Shown here: positions 1 to 7,545 of the stretch, piece by piece
Numbering within the stretch: the stretch's first letter is position 1
How the letters are laid out: each line of letters opens with the position of its first letter
Origin: Actinomycetes bacterium
GTDB taxonomy: Bacteria; Actinomycetota; Acidimicrobiia; Acidimicrobiales; Palsa-688
DNA length: 11,701 nt
NCBI GenBank assembly: GCA_021816565.1
Contig: JAKAXN010000116.1
Span: forward strand, 1-11,701
Direction of reading: 5' to 3'
Notes under the pieces: generated by a model
Told to the model about the DNA's origin: nothing
Seen by the model: only the letters and a program-made list of their open reading frames with translations
The model's database searches: none
Made by a program: the position numbers and the translations under genes

Positions 1-64
1 CCAGTACATCCAGCCCCACCCCACACTTTCTGAAACCTTCGGCGAGACCGTCCTCGCCCTGACC

Positions 65-73
65 GGAAGAGGA
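65..73 (+). promoter_or_regulatory. Ribosome binding site of the E2 gene
   Basis: The purine run GGAAGAGGA lies 7 bases before the TTG at 81, which is good Shine-Dalgarno spacing. It supports that TTG as the start rather than the in-frame ATG at 96. The TTG start also yields the complete lipoyl-domain N-terminus. The remaining bases 1-64 show no recognisable gene end, promoter or terminator. Confidence 0.65.
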
Positions 74-80
74 TTGCACG

Positions 81-1544
81 TTGGCTGAGATCACCATGCC
101 GCAGCTCGGCGAGACCGTGACCGAGGGGACCATCACCCGCTGGGCCAAGCAGGTCGGCGACGCGGTGGCCGAGGACGAGGTCCTGTTCGAGGTCTCCACC
201 GACAAGGTCGACTCCGAGGTGCCCTCGCCCGTGTCGGGGGTCATCTCCGAGATCCTGGTGCCGGAGGGCGAGACCGTCGACGTCGGCACCCGCCTGGCGG
301 TGATCTCCGACGGGGCGGCCTCCCCGGCCGCCCAGGCCCAGCCCGAGCCGGCGGCCCAGGCCCAACCGGAGCCGGCTCCCCAGCCCGAGCCCCCCGCCGC
401 CCAAGCGGCCCCGGCTCCGCCCAGCCCGACCCCGGCGGCGCAGTCCTCCAACGGCGCGGTAGTGGCCGCTCCCGGTACCGGTGCCCCGGCTCCGGAGCCG
501 TCCACTCCGGCTCCCGTGCAGCAGGAGCAGCGGGAGGCGGCGGTCGCCGCCGCCGCTGGTGAGGAAGCCGGTCCGGGACGGGTGCTCTCCCCGGTGGTCC
601 GACGGCTCATCACCGAGCACGACCTCGACCCGAACCAGATCCGCGGCACCGGCGCCGGGGGGCGCATCACCCGTTCCGACGTCCTGGCCGTCATCGACCG
701 GCGCAACGGGGGCGGCGCCCCCGCGGCTCCGGCCGCCCGTCCGGCCCCGTCCGCTCCCGCCGCAGCCGGGCCGGCTCCGTCGGCGGCCGGGGCCGCCCCG
801 GTCGAGGCTTTCGCCCCGGCGCAGCCGGGCGAGCGCGACGAGGTCGTGCCCTTCACCAACATCCGCCGGCGGACCGCCGAGCACATGATCCGCTCGAAGC
901 ACACCTCGGCCCACACCATGGTCGCGGTGGAGGTGGACTTCTACGGGGTGGAGAAGGTCCGTTCGGCCGCCAAGGACCACTTCCGGGAGACCGAGGGATT
1001 CGGTCTGACCTACCTCCCGTTCATCACCCGGGCGGTGGTGGACGCCATCGAGGACTTCCCCCATGTCAACAGCTCGGTCGGCGAGGATTCGCTGATCGTC
1101 CACCACGACCTCAACATCGGCATCGCCGTGGACCTCGACTTCGAGGGCCTCCTCGTGCCGGTCGTCCACCAGGCGGACGGGAAGCGGCTGAGGGCGCTGG
1201 CGCGCGACATCTCCGGGCTGGCGGCCAAGGCCCGCTCCAAGCGCCTGACCATGGACGACATCTCGGGCGGCACTTTCACCATCACCAACGCCGGCCCGTT
1301 CGGCACGCTCATCACCGTGCCGGTCATCAACCAGCCCCAGGTCGCCATCCTCTCCACCGACGGGGTGAAGAAGCGCCCGGTGGTCGTCGAGATGCCCGAC
1401 GGCACCGACGGCATCGCCATCCACCCGGTGGGCAACCTGGTCCTGTCCTGGGACCATCGGGCCTTCGACGGCGCTTACGCCGCGGCGTTCCTCCGGGCTG
1501 TCCAGGAGATCCTGGAGACGAGGGACTGGGCCGCCGAGCTGTGA
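81..1544 (+). CDS. sucB: Dihydrolipoamide acyltransferase (E2 of a 2-oxoacid dehydrogenase complex)
   Basis: This is the E2 core of a 2-oxoacid dehydrogenase complex. It takes the acyl group from E1 onto its swinging lipoyl arm and passes it to CoA in the cytoplasm. Seen in the 487 residues: an N-terminal lipoyl domain (about 1-77) with the lipoyl lysine K42 in STDKVD; an Ala/Pro/Gln/Glu-rich hinge (about 80-165) containing an imperfect octapeptide repeat; an E3/E1-binding domain (about 167-205, VLSPVVRRL to SDVLAVID); a second Ala/Pro hinge; and a catalytic domain (about 254-487) ending in the active-site motif DHRAFDG, with H459 and D463. The start is TTG. The stop overlaps the lipB-lipA start by four bases (GTGA). 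Substrate choice (succinyl, acetyl or branched-chain) cannot be read with certainty; sucB is the usual name given to this actinobacterial type. In Mycobacterium tuberculosis the equivalent dlaT also lies near lipB and lipA. The E2 identity is near certain, the exact substrate is not. Confidence 0.93.
   Translation: MAEITMPQLGETVTEGTITRWAKQVGDAVAEDEVLFEVSTDKVDSEVPSPVSGVISEILVPEGETVDVGTRLAVISDGAASPAAQAQPEPAAQAQPEPAPQPEPPAAQAAPAPPSPTPAAQSSNGAVVAAPGTGAPAPEPSTPAPVQQEQREAAVAAAAGEEAGPGRVLSPVVRRLITEHDLDPNQIRGTGAGGRITRSDVLAVIDRRNGGGAPAAPAARPAPSAPAAAGPAPSAAGAAPVEAFAPAQPGERDEVVPFTNIRRRTAEHMIRSKHTSAHTMVAVEVDFYGVEKVRSAAKDHFRETEGFGLTYLPFITRAVVDAIEDFPHVNSSVGEDSLIVHHDLNIGIAVDLDFEGLLVPVVHQADGKRLRALARDISGLAAKARSKRLTMDDISGGTFTITNAGPFGTLITVPVINQPQVAILSTDGVKKRPVVVEMPDGTDGIAIHPVGNLVLSWDHRAFDGAYAAAFLRAVQEILETRDWAAEL
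327..374 (+). repeat. Two 24-bp tandem units in the E2 hinge
   Basis: Two adjacent 24-base units (327-350 and 351-374) differ at three positions and both encode AAQAQPEP (residues 83-98). They lie in the flexible hinge after the lipoyl domain, where length changes by repeat slippage are expected and tolerated. Confidence 0.8.
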
Positions 1545-3238
1545 GCACCTGCGCCGACCCTTCCGGAGGTGCCCGGACCGCCCCGTTGCGGGCCCGCTGG
1601 CTGGGCCGGGTCCGCTACAGCGACGCCCTGGCCCTGCAGCGGGGCCTGTGGGCGGACGGCTCGGACGACTGGCTGCTGCTTCTCGAGCACCGCGCCGTGT
1701 ACACCATGGGGGTGCGGGCCCGTCGGGAGCACGTGCTGGTCGACCCGGTGTCGGTGGGCGCCGAGCTGGTCAGCACCGACCGCGGTGGCGACGTCACCTA
1801 CCACGGCCCGGGGCAGCTCGTCGGCTACCCGGTGATGGCCGTGCCGACCGCCCCCGGTTCGATGCCCTGCCACGTCCACCGGATCGAGCAGCTGGTCATC
1901 GACGTGCTGGCCGACCTGGGCCTGGCCGGGGCCGGCCGGCTCGAGGGTTACCCGGGAGTGTGGGTGGACCCCGACGGTCCCACCCCACGCAAGATCTGCG
2001 CCATAGGGGTGCGGGTCTCGAAGGGCCGGTCCATGCACGGCTTCGCCCTCAACGTGGATCCGGACATGACCATGTTCTCCCACATCGTCCCGTGCGGCAT
2101 CGCCGACAAGCCGGTGACCTCCCTGGCCGCCGAGGGCGTCGAGGTGTCCATGAAGGACGTGGTCGACGCGGTCGTGGCCCGGGCGGCCAGGATCTGGGGA
2201 TACCCCGGTGTCGACCGGAGGGACGTGGCATGGAAGGTCGCCGACGGGGACCTGGCCCCCTTCACCAGGGGCGAGGGTCCGGGCGGGACCCCGGTGCGGA
2301 TGCTCGACCGGCGCCTGGCCCAGGCCGGGGTGGACCCGACCGCCGGACTGCAGATCGCCGACCGCAAGCCGGAGTGGCTGCGGGCCAAGGCCAACCTGGG
2401 CGCCGGGTACCGGGAGCTGAAGCATGTCGTGCGGGACCTGTCGCTGGTCACCGTCTGCGAGGAGGCCGGCTGCCCCAACATCTTCGAGTGCTGGGCCGAC
2501 GGCACGGCCACGTTCATGATCAACGGTGACCGCTGCACCCGGGCGTGCGGTTTCTGCCTGGTGGACACCCGCAAGCCGCTCCCGCTGGACCCCGCCGAGC
2601 CGGAGCACGTGGCCGAGGCGGTGGGCCGGCTGGGCCTGGCCCACGCGGTGATCACCTGCGTGGCGCGCGACGACCTGGCCGACGGCGGGGCATCGGGCTT
2701 CGTGGCCACCGTGGAAGCCGTCCGCCGGCGCTCACCGGGGACCGCGGTGGAGCTTCTCATCTCCGACTGCAAAGGCGACCCGGAGTCGCTCGACGCCATC
2801 TTCGCCGTCCGGCCGGAGGTGCTCAACCACAACGTCGAGACCGTCCCCCGATTGCAGCGCGCCGTGCGCCCGTCGGCGTCGTACGCCCGCAGCCTGGCCG
2901 TCCTGGCCCGGGCCCGGGCCGCCGGGCTCACCACCAAATCGGGGCTGGTCGTCGGCATGGGCGAGACCTTCGACGAGGTCGTGTCCACCCTGGCCGACCT
3001 GCACGGGATCGGCGTTGACATCGTCACCATCGGCCAGTACCTGCGGCCCACCTCCAACCACCTGGCGGTGGCCCGGTGGTGGACCCCCGAGGAGTTCGCC
3101 GAGGCCAAGCGCATCGGTGAGGCCATGGGCATCCCCCACGTGGAGTCGTCCCCACTGACCCGCTCGAGCTACCACGCCCGCCAAGCGGCCGCCGGGGCCG
3201 GCGCCGCCCCGACCGAGTTGGCCGGGTCGTTCTCGTGA
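1541..3238 (+). CDS. lipB-lipA: Fused octanoyltransferase LipB and lipoyl synthase LipA
   Basis: One 565-residue frame carries both steps of de novo protein lipoylation. LipB moves octanoyl from acyl carrier protein to the target lysine, and LipA inserts two sulfurs at C6 and C8. The LipB half (about 15-222) has RGGDVTYHGPGQLVGYP (81-97), K151 in RKICAIG, HGFALNV, and the acyl-carrying C185 in IVPCGI. The LipA half (about 252-548) has the auxiliary-cluster cysteines C306, C311 and C317 (CX4CX5C), the radical-SAM cysteines C332, C336 and C339 (CX3CX2C), and the C-terminal RSSYHA (541-546) that holds the conserved serine ligand. Both halves look catalytically complete and of normal size. They are joined by roughly 30 residues rich in Gly, Asp and Pro. 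The GTG start overlaps the E2 stop. An internal ATG at 2300 (M254) could allow LipA alone to be made, but no strong ribosome site precedes it. LipB and LipA are normally separate proteins encoded side by side. Confidence 0.94.
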   Translation: MSTCADPSGGARTAPLRARWLGRVRYSDALALQRGLWADGSDDWLLLLEHRAVYTMGVRARREHVLVDPVSVGAELVSTDRGGDVTYHGPGQLVGYPVMAVPTAPGSMPCHVHRIEQLVIDVLADLGLAGAGRLEGYPGVWVDPDGPTPRKICAIGVRVSKGRSMHGFALNVDPDMTMFSHIVPCGIADKPVTSLAAEGVEVSMKDVVDAVVARAARIWGYPGVDRRDVAWKVADGDLAPFTRGEGPGGTPVRMLDRRLAQAGVDPTAGLQIADRKPEWLRAKANLGAGYRELKHVVRDLSLVTVCEEAGCPNIFECWADGTATFMINGDRCTRACGFCLVDTRKPLPLDPAEPEHVAEAVGRLGLAHAVITCVARDDLADGGASGFVATVEAVRRRSPGTAVELLISDCKGDPESLDAIFAVRPEVLNHNVETVPRLQRAVRPSASYARSLAVLARARAAGLTTKSGLVVGMGETFDEVVSTLADLHGIGVDIVTIGQYLRPTSNHLAVARWWTPEEFAEAKRIGEAMGIPHVESSPLTRSSYHARQAAAGAGAAPTELAGSFS

Positions 3239-4335
3239 CCACCCCCCGGGCGGCCCGCCTGGACCGGGTCCGCAGCCGTATGGAGCAGCTCGGGGTGGAC
3301 GTGGTGCTGCTGTCGCTCGGCGCCGACCTGCCCTGGCTCACCGGCTACGAGGCCATGCCCCTGGAGCGCCTGACCATGCTGGTGGTGCCCCGCAGCGGGG
3401 AGGCCACGCTGGTCGTCCCCCGCCTCGAAGCCCCGAGGGTGGAGGAGGACCCGTCGGTGTTCGCCCTGCGGCCCTGGTCGGAGGGCGAGGACCCGGTGGC
3501 GGTGGTGGCCGGCCTGGCCGCCCCGGCCCGCGAGGTGGCCGTCTCGGACCGCACGTGGGCCACCTTCGTGCTGGCCCTGCAGGCGGCCCTGCCGAAGGCC
3601 TCCTGGCGGCCCTCGTCGGGGGTGACCGGACCGCTGCGGGCGGTGAAGGACGACGCCGAGATCGCCGCCCTGGCCGCCGCCTCGGCGGCCGCCGACGCAG
3701 TAGCGGCCGAGCTGCTGGCCGGGCACATCCCGCTGATCGGCCGCACCGAGCGCGACGTGTCGCAGGACATCGGCCGGCGGCTGATCGCCGCCGGCCACCA
3801 GAAGGTCAACTTCGCCATCGTCGGGAGTGGGCCCAACTCCGCCAGCCCCCACCACGAGCCGGGCGCCCGGGTCATCCAGCCCGGGGAGGCGGTGGTGTGC
3901 GATTTCGGGGGCACCATGGACGGCTACTGCTCCGACATCACCCGCACCGTGTGGACCGGTGCGCCCGCCGAGGAGGAGCGGGCCGCCTACGCCATCCTCC
4001 AGGAGGCCCAGGCCGCCGGCGTGGCCGCCGCCCGGGTGGGTGCCAGCTGCGAGGCGGTGGACGGGGCGGCCCGCTCGGTGATCGAGGCCGGCGGCTACGG
4101 GGAGGCGTTCATCCACCGCACGGGCCACGGGATCGGCCTCGAGGAGCACGAGGACCCCTACATCGTGTCCGGCAACGAGGTCCGGCTGGTCCCCGGCCAC
4201 GCCTTCTCCGTGGAGCCGGGGATCTACCTGTCCGGTCGCTTCGGCGCCCGGATCGAGGACATCGTGGTGGCGTCGGCGGACGGCCCGGTGGCGTTGAACC
4301 GGGTCAGCCACGACCTGACCGTGGTCGAGGCCTGA
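3235..4335 (+). CDS. M24-family metallopeptidase (Xaa-Pro aminopeptidase/dipeptidase type)
   Basis: This is a cytoplasmic peptidase of the pita-bread fold, expected to use two metal ions to cut Xaa-Pro bonds in short peptides. In the 366 residues, the N-terminal creatinase-like domain spans about 1-135 and the catalytic domain about 140-360. All five expected metal ligands are visible: D223 (VCDFGG), D234 (CSDITR), H298 (TGHGIG), E327 (VEPGI) and E341 (RIEDIV). H206 in SPHHEPG fits the conserved substrate-side histidine. The length is normal for bacterial PepQ/PepP-like enzymes, and no signal peptide is present. The GTG start overlaps the lipB-lipA stop by four bases (GTGA), which suggests translational coupling. 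No functional link to lipoylation is evident. The sequence does not decide between aminopeptidase P and prolidase specificity. Confidence 0.92.
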   Translation: MTTPRAARLDRVRSRMEQLGVDVVLLSLGADLPWLTGYEAMPLERLTMLVVPRSGEATLVVPRLEAPRVEEDPSVFALRPWSEGEDPVAVVAGLAAPAREVAVSDRTWATFVLALQAALPKASWRPSSGVTGPLRAVKDDAEIAALAAASAAADAVAAELLAGHIPLIGRTERDVSQDIGRRLIAAGHQKVNFAIVGSGPNSASPHHEPGARVIQPGEAVVCDFGGTMDGYCSDITRTVWTGAPAEEERAAYAILQEAQAAGVAAARVGASCEAVDGAARSVIEAGGYGEAFIHRTGHGIGLEEHEDPYIVSGNEVRLVPGHAFSVEPGIYLSGRFGARIEDIVVASADGPVALNRVSHDLTVVEA

Positions 4336-4341
4336 ACCGCC

Positions 4342-5067
4342 GTGGACCTGGGCATCGGCGGGAAGGTCGCCCTGGTGACGGCGTCGTCGAAGGGCCTGGG
4401 TCGGGCCGCGGCCGAGGCACTGGCCGCCGACGGGGCCCGCCTGGTGATCTGCGGGCGCGACCCGGACAACCTGGCCGCCGCGGAGGCGGCGGTGCGCGAC
4501 GCCGGAGCCGAGGTGCTGGCCGTGCCGGCCGACGTCACGGACCCGGCCGCTCCGGGCGAACTGGTCCGGGCCGCCCTCGACCGCTTCGGCGCGCTGGACA
4601 TCCTGGTGGGCAACTCCGGCGGGCCGCCCCCGGCCCGGGCCCTGGACCTGACCGACGAGCAGATTGCCGCCGCGGTCAACGGCAACCTGACCACTTCGGT
4701 ACGGCTGGTGCGGGAAGCCCTTCCTCCCATGAGGGCGGCCGGGTGGGGCCGGATCTGCCTCATCACCAGCTATACGGTGAAGCAGCCGGTACCGGACCTG
4801 GCCCTGTCCAACCTGGCCCGGACCGGACTGTGGGCGTGGGCCAAGACGGCGGCGCAGGACCTGTTCGCCTCCGGGGTCACCCTCAACCTGGCGTGCCCGG
4901 GGGTGCACGCCACCGACCGGATGCGCCAGCTCGGCGGCCGCTCCGGGCCGATGGGCGACCCGGCCGACTTCGGGAAGGTGGTGGCGTTCCTCTGCTCCCA
5001 GGCGGCCTCGTTCATCACCGGCAGCGCGGTACTCGTAGACGGCGGAGCCGTGGCAGGGTTGCTCTGA
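4342..5067 (+). CDS. SDR-fold protein with non-canonical active site
   Basis: This 241-residue short-chain dehydrogenase/reductase-like protein has a Rossmann nucleotide site near its N-terminus (TASSKGLG, 13-20, in place of the common TGxxxGIG), a basic GRD at 38-40, and D64-V65 in ADVT. The usual NNAG is NSGG (91-94). N115 and S143 of the classical tetrad are present. The expected Tyr, 13 residues after S143, is S156, and the Lys four further on is R160. The SDR C-terminal landmarks CPG (185-187) and a GGA near the end (234-236) are present. This matches a known divergent group of FabG-like SDRs that lack the normal catalytic tetrad. Whether it still reduces a carbonyl, and with which cofactor, cannot be told. 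It starts at GTG, 6 bases after the peptidase stop, so it is probably co-transcribed. Naming it FabG would be unsafe. Confidence 0.87.
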   Translation: MDLGIGGKVALVTASSKGLGRAAAEALAADGARLVICGRDPDNLAAAEAAVRDAGAEVLAVPADVTDPAAPGELVRAALDRFGALDILVGNSGGPPPARALDLTDEQIAAAVNGNLTTSVRLVREALPPMRAAGWGRICLITSYTVKQPVPDLALSNLARTGLWAWAKTAAQDLFASGVTLNLACPGVHATDRMRQLGGRSGPMGDPADFGKVVAFLCSQAASFITGSAVLVDGGAVAGLL

Positions 5068-5090
5068 CAGTCGGCTGACGGTGCCGGCCG

Positions 5091-5106
5091 GGAGGGGGAG
5101 GTAGGA
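5091..5106 (+). promoter_or_regulatory. Strong ribosome binding site of the WS/DGAT gene
   Basis: The run GGAGGGGGAGGTAGGA sits just before the ATG at 5110, with the best GGAGG match about 8 bases from it. It is the clearest Shine-Dalgarno site in the window and fixes the start. The 42-base gap here is the widest within the plus-strand block, so a separate promoter cannot be excluded, although no -10/-35 pair was recognised. Confidence 0.7.
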
Positions 5107-5109
5107 CCG

Positions 5110-6586
5110 ATGAGGCAGCTGAGCGGGCTGGATGCCAGCTTCTTGTACCTGGAGACCGGTTCCCAGTTCGGTCACGTCAGCGGCCTGGGGGTGTTCGAGC
5201 GGCCGGCCCGGCCCGGTTGGTCGGCCTACGAGGCCATGAGGGACAAGCTGACCAGGCGCCTCGGGGACCTGGAGCCGCTCCGGCGGCGGCTGGTCGAGGT
5301 CCCGTTCCGGCTGGACCACCCCTTCTGGATCGAGGACCCGGACTTCGACCTGGAGTTCCACCTGAGGGAGTCCGCGGTGCCCTCGCCGGGCACGACCGAT
5401 CAGCTGGCCGCCCTGACCGCCCGGCTCATCGCCCGGCCGCTCGACCGCAACCACCCGCTGTGGGAGTGCTACGTCATCGACGGCCTGGCCGACGACTGCT
5501 TCGCGGTGCTCACCAAGATCCACCACGCCACCGTCGACGGAGCGGCGGGCGCGGAGCTCATGACCATCTTCTACGACTTCGAGCCGGGGTCACCGGCCGG
5601 TGGGTCGTCGCCGGCCGTGCCGCCGGGGGAGCGGGCCCCGAGCCCGGCGCAGGTCCTGTCGAAGGTGGTGCTCGGTTCCGTCGGCAAGCCGGGGAAGTTC
5701 GTCCGGCTGCAGGTCCGGACGTTGCGGGCGGTGGGGGAGATGACCCGCAACCGGGGTCTCACCGGCCTGGCCGACCTGGCCCGCACCATCCCCAACCCGC
5801 TGGGCGCCCGGGTGGCGGCCCGGTCCCGCCGCCACGACGACTCGCTGGCGCCGGTCCCTGAGACCATCGCCCCCGGGACCCCCTTCAACGGGGCCCTGAG
5901 CCCCCACCGCCGGGTGGCGCTGCGCTCCATCCCCCTGGCCGAGGTCAAGGCGGTCAAGACCGCGGCGGGGGCCACGGTCAACGACGTGGTGATGGCCGCC
6001 TGCGCCGGCGGGCTGCGCCGGTACCTGCTCAAACACGACGAGCTGCCGGACCGCCCGCTGGTCGCCATGGTGCCGGTCTCCATCCGCACCGGCCAGGAGC
6101 CCGACCCGTGGACCAACCGGGTCTCCGGCCTGTTCACGATCATGCCCACGACGTCGCCGGACCCGCTCCAGCGGCTGCGCCAGATGCAGCAGATCATGAG
6201 TGACGCCAAGGACCGGTTCACCCTCCTGCCGGCCACCGCCCTGGTGGACTACGCCGACTTCGCCCCGCCGGCCCTGGCCATCCGGGCCGCCCGACTGGCC
6301 AGCCGCCTGCGCATCGCCGACCGCTTGAACCCACCGGTGAACCTGGTGGTCTCGAACGTGCCGGGGCCCCGCAAGCCCCTCCACCTCGACGACGCCCGGA
6401 TGGTCCACTACTACCCGGTGTCGACCATCGTCGACGGGGTCGGGCTGAACATCACCGTCCAGAGCTACTGCGACACCATGGACTTCGCCCTGGTCGCCGG
6501 CCGGGAGCTGGTCCCCGACCTCGACGACCTGGCCCGACTACGTCATCGACGAGCTCCGCGAGCTGGCCCAGGCTGCCGGCCTCTGA
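5110..6586 (+). CDS. Wax ester synthase/diacylglycerol acyltransferase (WS/DGAT), C-terminal frameshift
   Basis: The enzyme esterifies diacylglycerol or a fatty alcohol with acyl-CoA, giving storage triacylglycerol or wax ester at the membrane or lipid-droplet surface. The N-terminus MRQLSGLDASFLYLET is typical of the family. The catalytic motif HHATVDG is at 138-144, PLW at 116-118, NDVVMAACAGGLRR at 291-304, and NLVVSNVPGP at 411-420. The reading breaks at the end: after LDDLA (about residue 475) an extra C in the CCC at 6533-6535 turns the frame into a low-complexity Arg/Pro tail that runs to 6684 and invades the convergent patatin gene. With one C removed the protein ends DYVIDELRELAQAAGL and stops at 6586, giving 491 residues, the normal family length and ending. 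This is either a sequencing/assembly indel or a real mutation that replaces the last 16 residues while sparing the catalytic core. Confidence 0.9.
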
Positions 6587-6598
6587 GCGGCGGCCCGC

Positions 6599-7504
6599 TC
6601 AGGCGGACCAGGACTTGGCCAGCCGCTCGGCCTCCTCGCTGCTCTGGCGGAGGCCGGCGTCGAACGCGGCCTGGGTCCGGGTGAAGTCCATGAGCTGCAG
6701 CCCCCAGCCGCTGACCTCCAGGAACTCGGCGCCGGGCACGACGGTCTCCACCTCTGAGCCGCCGTCGCGCAGGGCGGAGATCTGGGCCCGGGTGCCGCGC
6801 AGCACGGCGTCCAGTCCGGCGTCCACCAGCCCGGCCTCCACCAGCTCGGGCGGCAGGTCCAAAAGGGTGCACGACACGGCCAGCACCGTGTCGTGGCCGG
6901 CGGCCACGTCGGCGTTGAGCATGTCGCGCATGCCGCCGTCCATGTAACGGCGCCCGCCGATGGTCACCGGGGGGTAGACCATCGGCACGGCGCACGAGGA
7001 GGCCACGGCGGCCGACAGGGGGGCGCCGGAGGAGGTGTCCCACACCCGGAACTCCCCGGTGGAGGTGTCCACCGCGGTGCACGCGAAACGGTCCGGCCAG
7101 CTGCCGGCAGCCAGCACCGAGAACAGCGTCAAATAGTCGGACTCGGCGATGGTGGCCGCCTCGGTGGCCATCTGTCCGATGCGCACCCGGGTCGCCTCGG
7201 CGTCACCCCCGGCCGCGGCCTGACCGATGAGGGCCATGAGCTCCTGCAGCCCCTCCACCCCGGCCTGGTTGTCGAGCGGCGCGCCGCTCTCACCGCCGCC
7301 GCTGGCGGCCCCGAGCAGGGCCACCGACTCGGCCAGGTCGGCCCCGGAGGCCAGCTGGGAGCCGACGACCGATCCGGCCGAAGTCCCGACGATGAGGTCG
7401 GCGTCGGCCAGGGTCACCCCGGCCCGGGCCAGACCCACGATCAGACCGGCCTGCCAGCAGATACCGACCGGCCCACCTCCCCCGAGAACCAGTGCACGCG
7501 ACAT
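6599..7504 (-). CDS. Patatin-like phospholipase/acyl hydrolase
   Basis: This 301-residue protein is a serine hydrolase of the patatin family, expected to release fatty acids from phospholipids or other acyl esters through a Ser-Asp dyad. Seen: the glycine-rich oxyanion motif GGGGPVG at 8-14, the nucleophile elbow GTSAGS with S42, and the dyad aspartate D189 in MDGG. The order and spacing are standard. No signal peptide is evident, since the N-terminus is the first beta strand. The ATG at 7504 is well placed for the fold, but only a weak ribosome site lies upstream. It is the last gene of the minus-strand run, 41 bases after the acyl-CoA ligase, and converges on the WS/DGAT gene. That placing suggests, without proving, a role in lipid turnover. 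Substrate is unknown. Confidence 0.93.
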   Translation of the reverse strand: MSRALVLGGGGPVGICWQAGLIVGLARAGVTLADADLIVGTSAGSVVGSQLASGADLAESVALLGAASGGGESGAPLDNQAGVEGLQELMALIGQAAAGGDAEATRVRIGQMATEAATIAESDYLTLFSVLAAGSWPDRFACTAVDTSTGEFRVWDTSSGAPLSAAVASSCAVPMVYPPVTIGGRRYMDGGMRDMLNADVAAGHDTVLAVSCTLLDLPPELVEAGLVDAGLDAVLRGTRAQISALRDGGSEVETVVPGAEFLEVSGWGLQLMDFTRTQAAFDAGLRQSSEEAERLAKSWSA

Positions 7505-7545
7505 GGCCCAGAGGTTACCGGCAGGTAGCGGGCCGGGCCGGGCGG

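Noticed and set aside
327..374. Tandem repeats as a CRISPR or regulatory array
   Set aside because: There are only two units, directly adjacent without spacers, in frame and encoding a hinge peptide.
2154..2417. LipB-LipA fusion as an artefact of a single indel
   Set aside because: No stop codon occurs in any forward frame across the junction, so shifting the frame would not reveal a local LipB end. A substituted stop codon remains possible but has no support here.
1475..3184. Long minus-strand open frames opposite lipB-lipA
   Set aside because: Their translations show no family motif and mirror the codon bias of the real gene on the other strand.
3169..5526. A 785-codon open frame on the minus strand opposite the peptidase, SDR and WS/DGAT genes
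   Set aside because: It is low-complexity (Gly, Arg, Pro, His, Gln), has no domain motif, and lies antisense to three clear genes. Long antisense frames are expected at this GC content.
7505..7545. A possible terminator or promoter between the acyl-CoA ligase and patatin genes
   Set aside because: The GC-rich GGGCCGGGCCGGGC run could form weak structures, but no T-run or clear -10 box accompanies it.
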